A DNA stretch of 31,176 nt, taken from contig MNCI01037655.1 in the NCBI GenBank assembly GCA_015680685.1, forward strand, positions 188,687 through 219,862. Reading direction: 5' to 3'. Source of the DNA: Gnetum montanum (taxonomy: Eukaryota; Streptophyta; Gnetopsida; Gnetales; Gnetaceae). The notes below the pieces were generated by a model. It was given only the letters and a program-made list of their open reading frames with translations, ran no database searches and was not told the DNA's origin. The translations under genes and the position numbers were made by a program. This document shows, piece after piece, positions 10,567 through 20,129 of the stretch (position 1 is the first letter of the stretch; each line of letters opens with the position of its first letter).

Positions 10567-10567
10567 G

Positions 10568-10672
10568 GAGATAGGTCCTAATATTAGGTATCCAACATCG
10601 CATGGTAGGCTCCGATATTGCAGACCCAATATAGCGGATGTGATATCATGACCTTGATATTTTGGTTCATTA
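10568..10672 (-). repeat. remnant of a G1 LTR, U3 end (likely 5' LTR of copy A)
   Basis: The sequence gagatagg...gatattgcagacccaatat...ggttcatta aligns along its length with the U3 end of the copy C LTR at 28078-28183, including the final TCATTA. Orientation and position fit the missing 5' LTR of copy A on the far side of the inserted G2 element. The rest of that LTR and the primer site are gone. Confidence 0.75.
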
Positions 10673-12377
10673 GGAGTGATCTCTCAAAGAGGTGGAGCAT
10701 GCTCTTAGGCACCTCCACCTACAAACCACCATTTTATTATTTTTACTCTAAGCACATGCCCAATTATATTGCAGCTCCATGAATTTTGAGAGAATGCAAG
10801 GAACTCCTTCATTATTTTAAGTAGAGTGAAAAGTACACCTTTGGCACCTCATTAAGATGAAATATGATGAACTCATCCATAATTATTTATAGTAGAGTGA
10901 AGAGTTTTCCTTAAGCACATTCTTAAAAGGAAATTCATTTGTTTTTCCTCCACTTGATTGTTATTGTGTCTCGCTCATGTTTATTGCCTTTTGTTACCTT
11001 ATAGTTGGATATTAAATGTTGAATATCTCTCTCTTATTGTTGTTAAAAAATAGTTTCATCAAGTTCAAATTTTACTTTATATCATTATTTCATGTATTTT
11101 AGCTATTTCAAGAATTTGAGTATTTCATATTTGTTCAATTTCAATATTAATAATATCACCAATCTAGGTTTTTTTAGAATTTCATCCTAGTTTCAAGTAT
11201 TTTATCTTTATTTCATTCTCTTTCAATGTATCAAAGATGTTGTGAAAAAATTAGCTTCAATTGCCAACTTTGACAAAGTTCACATTATCTTAGAATTAAA
11301 AGTAGAAGATAAATTCAACTCCATTGAGAAGAGTGCACCTATAGGTTGTGTAGGTTAAAAGCCCTTAAGAATGAGTTTTTTTGTGACTACTCATTTGAGA
11401 CAACATTATAATATTGCAATAAAAAAATTATGGTTTTCTTCTATTGTCCCATTGGTGCTTGGTCAATTGGTAAATTCTATATTTATTTTTCATGAAAATG
11501 TAATATCAATCTAGTAGATTCTATGGATTTCCAAACATAATAAACCTTCAAACTCAATTTTAGATTTACTATTCATGTAATTATATTAATCCTACTTAGG
11601 TGCTATATTTGAATACAATTCTCATTCAATACATAATAAATAAAATATTAGACTTTGATTTTCTTGTGATGATCTTGGAAGATAAGGAACATGTCAAGTA
11701 CTTGGAGATCATATTTTTTAAAGATTATTTTGGATGTACAATGCAATTTTTGAAGTCATTTTTTATTTTAGTTGAAAAATGTAGTAAAATATTTAGAGTA
11801 CTATAATTTTTTAGGAAATAAAATCTTTATCCTAGCAATATAATATGCTAGAACTAGACTAAGAGATAATATTTTGTTAAAAAAATTCTCTATCCCTACC
11901 AAACCAACAATGTATGGTAGGAAAGCTTTGAGTACCAAAGCTTAATGAAAAGGATTGATAAATAGAAGCACTAACTTAAAGCTTTTATAAGGCTAAACTT
12001 AGCAATATTGCATATTTCATTTTACCCTCTACTTCTAGTTGTCTTGTAATACCCTCTAAGGCTTGGCTTGCAACAACCAAAATAAATATAAAGAGATTAA
12101 ATCAAAACACTAAGAGTTATACATTTTATAAATCAAAATAGAAAAATTACAAAGTGAGATATGTGATGAAGACATTTCTATAAATGAAATAGCCCTTAGC
12201 ATTATATATGATAAAAATGATTTTTGGATGGAAATTTGGATTCATAGTTACATAAATTTAAATGATTAGTACAATGGAGTAAATAAAAAATTATTTTTTA
12301 TGTGCTTCAAAATAATTTTGTTAAAGATCTTTCCTATATTTTTTAAGTGGGTGGAGTAGTGAGAAGGGTAGGGAATG
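10673..12377. other. AT-rich DNA, unassigned
   Basis: About 1.7 kb between the outer end of copy A and the Co1 LTR. I see no long coding frame, no LTR pair and no recognisable protein. Minor structure includes two similar phrases around gtagagtgaa near 10822 and 10882 and a short inverted repeat around aagctttg near 11920. The 68-residue frame at 11600-11806 has no recognisable motif and starts with TTG or ATG in AT-rich sequence, so it is probably chance. Confidence 0.5.
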
Positions 12378-13515
12378 TGTTAGGATTGGAAACATCATTA
12401 AATTTTATTGCTCTTATTGTGTTAAAATGATCTTGATTTTTTGAAGCGTATGTAGATTTCTAACTTTTCATAAGGTTGATTGACTTGATTTATTCAATCA
12501 ACCACACTAAGTCTTCTAACCAACAACAAACTAGACCAAGTGTTAGTGATCAACCTAATTCTCTAGAATTCAAGTAACTAAACATTAAAATATGGTTGAC
12601 CTATTAAATGTAGTCAACTTGATATGAAATCTAGTTGACCTAACTTAGATTTCAGTTAATGTTCTATATGGAAAACTTGGAAGATAGGACAACTTGACCA
12701 AGAGCACAACTCAACATTAGATCACTCAACCCTAGCATTAGATTGACTTGACTATGAAACAAAGAAGGCATTAAGCAAGATGAACCAATAGAAGTAGATA
12801 ACCTGAGATACTTTGGTTTTTTATCACATGTAGATGCAATCAACTTGATTTATGTACTTGAATGGATCACTAGGAAGTTGAAAAAAAAAAAAAACATCTC
12901 ACATATTCATTGGATTATCAACATATAAAGTAGATAACAAGCCATTACCTCCATATGTATGTTAAAAGAAAATTTGAATAGTAAATAAGAGTTGAAATTC
13001 CTATTTATAAATTTGCTTCATTGAGAGATTTTTTGTAATTTTGGCCCACTTGTTCTTTCTTCCCTATGAGTTGGTTGAGACCCTAATCATGAATGTAATA
13101 AGATCTATGTAAAATCCTTTATTTCCAAACATCCAGATCCCTTCTCTTCTTATTCTATCTTGGTTTTGAAATTATCTAAAAAATCTCTAAGATGTATTAA
13201 GAGATTGGAAACCTAAAAAATAATGCATGTACTTAAAGATTGAATATCTAAAGATAAGAGAACTAGGAGAGATAAATAAGATTGATGCACCACAACAAGT
13301 TGACTAGTCCCAAGCCAAACCACTACAAATCTAGTATGTTTGTTTCTTGTTTTTGTGAAACATTTTTCTTTGATGCATGCACCAAATTTAGAGTTATATT
13401 GCTTTCATAAAAAGTTACTTAAAAATCTATTAGAATTTATTAATTTCAAGTATTTAGATTCTATAGATAGTGTTGTTTCATCCTTTCCATGCCTTTAGAA
13501 TGTAACTAATTCACA
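12378..13515 (+). repeat. 5' LTR of Co1
   Basis: Starts TGTTAGGATTGG, a common start of plant copia LTRs, and ends at the CA of attcaca (13515; 13513 is also possible), two bases before the primer site. A TATA box sits at about 13002. There is no second LTR in the window for comparison, so both borders rest on the termini and the primer site. Confidence 0.6.
13002..13012 (+). promoter_or_regulatory. TATA box of Co1 LTR
   Basis: TATTTATAAAT about 625 bp into the LTR. Confidence 0.5.
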
Positions 13516-13517
13516 AG

Positions 13518-13528
13518 TGGTATCGAAG
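13518..13528 (+). other. primer-binding site of Co1 (initiator Met tRNA type)
   Basis: TGGTATCGAAG differs only slightly from the initiator-methionine tRNA primer site used by most plant copia elements. It lies just after the LTR end. Confidence 0.7.
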
Positions 13529-13583
13529 TTTCATCTCTCTTATGGATGTAGTAATACCTTTAAGAGTTACCTTAGATTGATAG

Positions 13584-13633
13584 GTATGATGAAGAATGCT
13601 TCAATGAGCCATGTTATTTTGATGGATATAGCT
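13584..13633 (+). pseudogene. gag of Co1, N-terminal piece
   Basis: The frame reads NEPCYFDGYS just before 13634, which fits the start of plant copia gag where a Phe-Asp-Gly segment precedes an aromatic-Trp-Lys segment. Reading continues in the same register at 23613 once one target-duplication copy is discounted, with the Trp codon now a stop. The upstream Met is uncertain. Confidence 0.65.
13629..13633. repeat. target-site duplication of copy B, left
   Basis: TAGCT immediately left of the LTR; its partner right of the element is TTGCT, one mismatch in five. Confidence 0.65.
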
Positions 13634-14495
13634 TGATGAGTGGCAAGGTACCCCTACGCCCAACCATACGAATCACAGGTGTTCATGTGCAATCTAGTCG
13701 AATTCCACAGACTTTAATTACTAAGTACACTAAAGCTAAACAATGTGTGCGTGTTGTCTATTCATTGTCTTCCCAATCCCACTTGTGAAATGAAATTGTA
13801 TGGTCAAGTGTGACTGAGGTGTAAGATTTTTATTATTTTGTGTTTTATTAATTTACTCGACTATAACAAGAATGAAAGTGAGAGTGATTAAGTGCTACGT
13901 AAACTACGGTCTAATCTAGCCTAACACAAGTAACCATTCCCACTTCCCAGACACATCCTGAACTTTGTGTAAATACTATTGGGTTGTCAAACCATTTCTA
14001 AGCTACCAAGTGTCACACATATGTTCAAAGGGGTCATGCTTATGTGTTTTAATGAGTTTCTTGATTAATCAAAATTAATTGCTGCATGAATAACATTAAT
14101 GTGAACTAAATGAAATCACAATATATAAATGCATAAGAAAGAAAGTTTCAAGTGCTACAAGGATGAATCAAAGAGCGTGTCTTCATTGCCAACACAATGG
14201 TGTGTTTAGGTACATCAATGATTGAATAAAGATCCAATCACACTTAGATCTCCTGCTACAAGCACTTGGAAAATATTCTAACTCTCAAATGAACAAACTA
14301 CAAGAGTTTCACTACTTGACTACCAAAAATTACTCTCAATCATGTGCTTGGGGTTGTATTTATAAACCCAAGAAAAATCTTGTGATATTGAATGCACAAT
14401 ATTGCATGTTAGACTACGATATTGCATACTCAATATCATGGCCCCGATATTGTAGCCACTTCGATATCAGAGCATATGAAAAACATGATTCATCA
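13634..14495 (-). repeat. 3' LTR of G1 copy B
   Basis: 862 bp, from TGATGAG to TTCATCA; the termini form a short inverted repeat (TGATGA with TCATCA). It aligns over its whole length with 22739-23607. No primer site lies to its left, confirming it is the outer 3' end. Confidence 0.9.
14357..14366 (-). promoter_or_regulatory. TATA box of copy B 3' LTR
   Basis: TTTATAAATA on the minus strand, at the same place as in the 5' LTR and in the copy C LTR. Confidence 0.55.
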
Positions 14496-14744
14496 TATTT
14501 CCACAACTGAATGAAAAATTATCCTTAAGTATATAAGAAGAGAAATAAGTCCTTTACAAAATATATTAGGAGGTGTGGACTATTCGACTGACATGCAGAG
14601 TGACACAAAGAAAAAAATGAATATATAAGTGTCGGAGCATACAACAGTACAATTGTGTACAAAATTGGATGTTTATGATAATAGGAAAGAACACCCTTAG
14701 ATCCAATGGACAACCAACCCCTCTTAGCAACAGAAGAATGAGGG

Positions 14745-14859
14745 GGAGCTAGAATGATCTAGTGGTCATGAACAATCTCCTGTGAGTGATATTGTTGCAT
14801 CNGGAGCTAGAACGATCTAGTGGTCATGAACAATCTCCTGTGAGTGATATTGTTGCATC
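14745..14859. other. assembly junction: n flanked by 57-bp duplication
   Basis: 14745-14801 recurs at 14803-14859 with a single difference (aatgatc against aacgatc), separated by one n. This is the same pattern as at 3890. Confidence 0.8.
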
Positions 14860-15761
14860 CTTCTTGGTGCAAATAGTCTTGCTTCCAGTCCATGCTTCCC
14901 AATATAATCACAATAAAATCAAGGATTAGTATATAAAGTGTAACATATCGTGGTTGAATACCTTGTCTTGTTAGTGATTCTATCTAGCCAAGTTGTCATT
15001 GTAATAGATTGGTTGCTTGATAATGTTAGTGGGAAGGCTGATGAATGGCTTAAGTAAGAGAAGTGGTCCATAAAATTTAGAAAAAGCTTAACTCAAGGAA
15101 TACTGGAAAGAGGGTATAAAAATTCACAACAATAAAAAGAAGGAATTCATTAAAAATGGTTGTGAAGATGCACACAATTGGATGGCATTAATGGAATAAA
15201 TAAAAACAAAAATAATTCAATTGTAACAATGTCTAAGGGTAAAGAACTTAAGCTAACCAAACCAAAAGGTATGCAAGTGGGTCCTCCCCAAAGCAGGCAT
15301 GGCCTTTTATGCCCTTGCATAACTTCAAACCAAGGAGTCAATGGGCACCATGGATGATTAGTGGTTACGGAGAGTTAAGTACAAAAATCCAAAAGTAACT
15401 GACTAGGAAACCTAACACATCAAACTAGAACATTAAATAAAAACATGAAATTGGCAATGAGGTGAGAATGAAAAGAATATATGGATCAGAGAGAGAATGG
15501 AATGGAGTTCCTAATTATGGTCACATGAAATCCCTTGTGGAGTTTGTGATTAAAGGACTAGGTAGGCTCCATCCTCAATCTAGAACAAAACCAACCACTT
15601 TTAGTGACTTTGCATCCACATTCTAAGACTAGCCCATCCCTTGAGACACAAGAATGCTTACATGAAATAACCACCATTCCAAATTGGAGATAAAGTAGGA
15701 AGTGAGAAAGGGCCTTAGTTAGAAGAAACAAGACAAGTCCCATAACTAGTGCTTATAGCCC

Positions 15762-15911
15762 TTTTATTTGGTCTAAGGGGTGTGCTTTGAATTCCAATTT
15801 TTTTGAATGGAAACTATACCATGCAAAGACCCATATATTTTCACATTTATTTTGTCCAAGAGGTGTGCTTTGAATCCTCATTTTTTATGAGGACCACACC
15901 ATGCAAGAACC
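15762..15911. repeat. imperfect tandem repeat, about 83 bp
   Basis: The phrase ggtgtgctttgaat followed by an A/T stretch and accatgcaa occurs twice, 83 bp apart (15779 and 15862), each preceded by a tttatttNgtcNaagNgg segment. Confidence 0.7.
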
Positions 15912-16550
15912 TATTCAACTTCCTATTGTGGAATGACACAGAATGGTGAGAAGCTCATGAGAACTCTCCTACACATAGAAAAACAAAAAAACATGAAGAA
16001 TACTACATTCCTTTGAAGCCACACCCTATCCAACCCTTGATTCATTTCCAATTTCAAAAACTACATAAGTCATCAATTTATTAAGGTTGCATTAATGAAA
16101 AAGGGACTAAACATTTCCAAAACAAGGAAAACCATAAAGTATGTCGATGGGTGGATGATGTGGACCCACTGCCTACTACATGCAAGGAAATCATGTCCCA
16201 ATTATTAGTAACAACATTCAAAGTTAGAAACTAGACATCAACAATCAAATTATAAATGAAACATACCATCATCGAGTAGCACATTACCATTGTACCAGAC
16301 ACCTTATTAGCAGAAAGAGTAGAGAAACACACCAAACACAAGAAAATATAAAAGAAAGTAAAAGAGTATGCACTAAATATCAAATATACCAATAATGGTG
16401 TAAAACAAAAAAACTTAGAAAAGATCAATAACCTAAAAGAAATAATATGTAAAACAAAGAATATAAAAATAAAAAGTTGTACAACCAAAAATGTGTAAAA
16501 CAAAAGAGTCAAAAGACTGAGGAGCTACAAAAAGTGTTAGTATGGATGGC

Positions 16551-16566
16551 CATCTCCCCCACAACT
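16551..16566 (-). other. GGGGGA purine tract after pol, copy B
   Basis: On the minus strand AGTTGTGGGGGAGATG follows the end of integrase. Athila/Tat elements commonly carry such a tract after pol, upstream of their 3' extension; its role in plus-strand priming is inferred. Confidence 0.55.
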
Positions 16567-16567
16567 A

Positions 16568-17860
16568 AGTTGGAAGGGGGAGATCTGAAAGATTGAATGT
16601 GGTTATCCATTTGGCAAGGTGTCTATTGAGTTAGTTGGCTTGGGCTCATGGAAAGGCTTCAATTGTTGGGTGTTGACTAATTCTTATCTAGGCTATCAAG
16701 TTTATAGATAATCATGGCCCCAAATGGAAAATTCTCATCAATAATGTAAGGTACTTCCCACAATGTTTGAAATTCAATTCGTTGGGGTACGCGTGTAGGA
16801 TTCTACTAAAGGACCTTGTCTCTTGGTTGAAACTTGACTTTTCTTATTTTGAGGTCATGGATTTCTTGTTGAATGCTTTATGTATTTCATTGGATGATAG
16901 GGCCATTAACCAATTTTCATCTAGCAAGTTGAGGTTCATTAATTGTTCTTTCTATGCTAGACTTAGATCCAAGTCAAGGTCACACGCTATAGAGAATGTA
17001 CAAAGCTCAAATTGGATGGGTAGTGTTGGCAGTTTCTTGTACATGAGCTCATAGGGAGAATAACCTATGGGAAGCTTCCATGTGGAGAAATAGGCCCAAA
17101 GGGCATTGTTTAATTTGGTGATTCAGTCCCTTTAGTATTTTCTAGTGGTGTGCATTAGAATTTTTGTTATCTCCCGATTAGTGACCTCAGCTTGACCATT
17201 GGCTTAGGGGTGATATAGAGTTGTGAGTTTGTGCTCAACTTCCAAGTGCTACATAAGTTTTCAGAAAGTGGCACATGTAAAATGAGTTCCATTATCATAA
17301 ATTAATGCATGAGGCACACCAAAACTATTTATGATAATTTGTTTTTCAAACCAAGAAACAGTAGTGGATGTACAGTTGGTGACGGCTGCTGCTTCTGCCC
17401 ACTTAGTGCAATAGTCAACTGTGACTATGATATATTTCTTTCCTTTTGGTAAAGGTGTGATGGGATCCATAAATTCAATGCCCCAAATATCAAACAGCTT
17501 AAGAGGCTGAATCCATTACTGTGGCCACTCCATTTAAGCTGTCATTCCACCATCCCTCTAACAATAATCATAAGTTTAGACGAATTGGTGTGCATCCGTA
17601 AAGATTGTTGGCTAGTAATATCCCACCATGAGGATTTTTATGGTCATGTGTCTCCCAGCATAATGGCCCCCACAAGGGCCTTCATGAGCATCCTGAAGAA
17701 CATGCAATTGATTCATGTTAGGGAGACACCAACATACCAAATCATTGAGATAGAATTTGTAAAGGATCTTGTTAATTTCCATGAAATTCTTGACCTAGTG
17801 CAGAAACTATTATTTCTTTCTGGTGTGAAACCCTTGTGGAAATTCTTACTTGAGTAGATA
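16568..17860 (-). pseudogene. integrase of G1 copy B
   Basis: Minus strand. The N-terminal HHCC-type part is readable near 17560-17710 (AHEGPCGGHYAG, then KILMVGYY and a later TYDYC). The catalytic core covers about 17180-17480, including KYIIVTVDYCTKWAEAA and SFGVPHALIYDNGTHF. Second Asp at 17294-17296 and Glu at 17186-17188 are kept; the first catalytic Asp position (17474-17476) reads GAA, Glu. Stops occur before and after the core. The C-terminal part down to 16568 is weakly readable. In a live element it would insert the cDNA into the genome. Confidence 0.85.
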
Positions 17861-17879
17861 AGTAAGTATGATGTCATAC

Positions 17880-18400
17880 CATTTTGATTCATTGGGAATT
17901 TATGCATTAATAGCCCCTGCAAGGAGAGATTCATTAGGAAATTGATCAAATAAGGGGCTCTCTTTTTTCTTGTTGTCCCATCTTAGCTGTGATAAGTGAT
18001 CAGAGAACACATTTTTCACACCTTTTAGATCTACCATTGTGAGATTGAACTCTTGCAAAATCACAAGCCACCATATGACATGAGGGATCACCATTGGTTT
18101 ATTCATTAAAAACTAGATGGCACTATGATCTATGTGTGTGAACAATTTATAGCCAAGCACATAGTGCCTGAACTTCTCTAATGCAAACACCACTACCATC
18201 AATTTCTTTTCTATGATGGTGTAGTTCAACTGTGCCCTTGCAATGCTTTGGATTGTGTAGTGAATGTAATATGGATATTTTTGATCATCCATTTGTGTAA
18301 GCACTACCCCTAAAGTATAATTTGATGTATTAGTCATCACATGAAATGAACAGGACCAATCAGGTGCTTTTAGAATTTGGGTTTCAACAAGCCTCTACTT
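17880..18400 (-). pseudogene. RNase H domain of G1 copy B
   Basis: The minus-strand frame at 18113-18340 reads MTNTSNYTLGVVLTQ, then YTIIEKKLMVVVFALEKFRHY and LFTHIDHSAI, the conserved order of the Ty3/gypsy RNase H. The first catalytic Asp position is Asn (AAT at 18329-18331), a single G-to-A change. A stop separates it from 17900-18106, which continues the tether toward integrase and contains DHLSQL. The role would be removal of template RNA during reverse transcription. Confidence 0.85.
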
Positions 18401-19370
18401 CAATTGATGAAATGATGTTTCACATGTAGGGGTCCAAATGAACAATGCATCCTTCTTTGTTCATTCCACCAACTACTTGGTGATTTTGGAGAAATTTTTG
18501 ATGAAGCACCAATAGTAACTAGTATGACCAAGGAATGACCACACTTCTTTAACTGTTTCCAGTTGACAAGTTATTCCTTGGATGACCCTTATTCTTTTAG
18601 GATCCACCTTGATTCCTACTTTTGAGGTACAATGCCCCAAGACTATGCCTTCCTAGACCATAAGATGGCTCTTTTGCCAATTGAGCTACAGGTTTGTTTT
18701 GACACATCTCCTTAACACCTGCTCAAGATGGTCCCAGGCTTGTTTGAATGTAGCTCCATAGGTAGAAAAGTCATCCATGAAAACTTCTACCCCACTATCA
18801 ATTTGTTATTGGAAAATGCTAAGGACTAGTTATTGAAATGTGGATGGGGCATTACATAGATCGAATGGCATTTGACAACAAGCAAAAATCCCCCAAGGAC
18901 TTGTGAAAGTCATCTTTGCCTAGTGCTCTAGTGTAATCTAGATTTGGTTATAGCCACTGTAACCATATAGAAAGCTATAGTAGCTATGCCCAAAATAGTG
19001 TCCAACACTTGGTCGACAAAAGGTAATAGAAAATGATCTTTGAAAGTTGCCATATTAAGCAGCTAGAAGTCGATGCACACTTGCCATTTTCCTTCTTTCT
19101 TGAGTACAATCATGAGTGGACTAATCCACTTACTTCTTTCTGTAGCATTTTCAAAGAGGACCATTTTTCCACAATCTTCTTCAACATTTTCTTTTGTTCT
19201 ATAGCAAGCTTAGCATTAATAATGATTGGCCTTCCATTTTTCAAGAACACATACTCCATTCTAGTTGATAATATCTTTAATTCAAGGGGTTCTTATTTAA
19301 AATTTTCACGAATCTCTAGCTCTCTCCAATTGACATCACCATTAACCCCTTTAGAGAGCTAGTGATGAAA
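18400..19370 (-). pseudogene. reverse transcriptase of G1 copy B
   Basis: Minus strand, in pieces. The active-site motif reads VFMDDFSTYG around 18755-18787, with the two Asp codons at about 18770-18775. Upstream in protein order come SGYNQIWITLEH and MPFDLCNAPSTFQ (18835-18975), the palm and primer-grip segments. The finger region lies at 19033-19362, with an apparent deletion and frameshift. The Met-Pro-Phe segment carries Asp where Gly is usual. The gene is not functional. Confidence 0.85.
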
Positions 19371-19599
19371 TTACTTGAGTTCATCCATACTTGCAACATA
19401 TTCATACATTAGTCCCTTAGTACGTTCCATGCATAATGTACTGCTATTGGAATCAGCTGTTAGCCATTGGGTGCCTTCTTGTTTTGTGGCTACCGCATAC
19501 AGAAATTTTTGAATTTCAGCTTCTAGTGCACACTGCTTACATGTAGAGATAGATGTTCACTTCACTTACCATAACTTTTGCACACAATGGCACCTAAAT

Positions 19600-20120
19600 C
19601 ATTATACATGATATATGGAATCCTATTCTTCTTGATTGTTCCAAATTCATTTTCTTTAGATATCTCTAAGGAAAAATCTCTAATGCCCATTTTGGCATCA
19701 ATGGTGCTTAACCATGCCCTTCCCATAATAATTGGAAACTACCCCTTGTAGTTCTCCACCTTGATTACTAGGAAGTTGAGAGGATATGACCATTTACAAA
19801 TGGTGGTTACAATGTCCTCTACCAGTCCCAATGGAACAATGATGGACTAGTTTGCCAGTTCCAGCTAAATGTTACTCTTCTTTAAGGGAGGAAGGTTCCA
19901 CATTGTGTACATCTCATGCAAGGTCATATTAACATTAGAACCAAAGTCTAGAAGTGCTTTACAAGGCTCATTTCACATAATTTGCAAATATACTAGGGGA
20001 CTCCTAGGATCAACTAACTTCCTAGCTAGGTTACTGGCTTGAATCCAATTAGGTATAACATGGGTCAACATTACAGTATGGATTCAAGAACTATTTTGGT
20101 TTGAAGGGGACTCGGATAAA
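19600..20120 (-). pseudogene. aspartic protease of G1 copy B
   Basis: Aligned to copy A: the segment FPIIMGRAWLSTIDAKMG lies on the minus strand near 19695-19750, with the Gly that copy A has lost. The active-site side lies near 19925-19970, where the Asp-x-Gly equivalent is decayed. The frame is interrupted near 19740. Confidence 0.7.
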
Positions 20121-20129
20121 GGTGAGATA

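Larger units (their letters stand above)
2985..10567 (+). mobile_element. Ty3/gypsy element G2 (Tat-like), gag-protease only
   Basis: A plus-strand LTR retrotransposon nested in the leader of G1 copy A. It has a 5' LTR (2985-4090), a primer-binding site (4096-4111), gag (from about 4410), protease (about 7090-7967), a long non-coding 3' part, a polypurine tract (9679-9691) and a 3' LTR (9692-10566) that stops about 200 bp short. No reverse transcriptase, RNase H or integrase motif was found between 7968 and 9691 on either strand, so this is either a deletion copy or a non-autonomous derivative. The two LTRs are roughly 88-90% alike by eye, so the insertion is old. The left flank is ggttt; the right target duplication is lost with the LTR end. 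Confidence 0.85.
12378..13633 (+). mobile_element. Ty1/copia element Co1, left part
   Basis: A plus-strand copia element: 5' LTR, primer site and the first codons of gag, then interrupted at 13634 by G1 copy B. The element resumes at 23608 and can be followed to about 25100. Its protease, integrase and reverse transcriptase are not in the window. Confidence 0.75.
14496..16550 (-). other. 3' non-coding part of G1 copy B
   Basis: About 2 kb between the end of pol and the 3' LTR. Athila-type elements often have an extra region here, sometimes with an envelope-like frame; I see no convincing one. The 93-residue hydrophobic frame at 16231-16512 begins with TTG and reflects T-rich composition. It contains an assembly junction (14802) and an 83-bp tandem repeat (15762-15911). 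Right next to the LTR there is no clear polypurine tract. Confidence 0.6.

Noticed and set aside
11600-11806. 68-codon frame as a host gene exon
   Set aside because: AT-rich chance frame without motif, splice context or neighbours that support it.
13516-13530. tRNA gene fragment
   Set aside because: The match to a tRNA end is a primer-binding site after an LTR; no cloverleaf is present.
16231-16512. Hydrophobic 93-residue frame, possible envelope-like protein in copy B
   Set aside because: TTG start, composition follows from T-rich sequence, and no signal, cleavage site or domain is visible.
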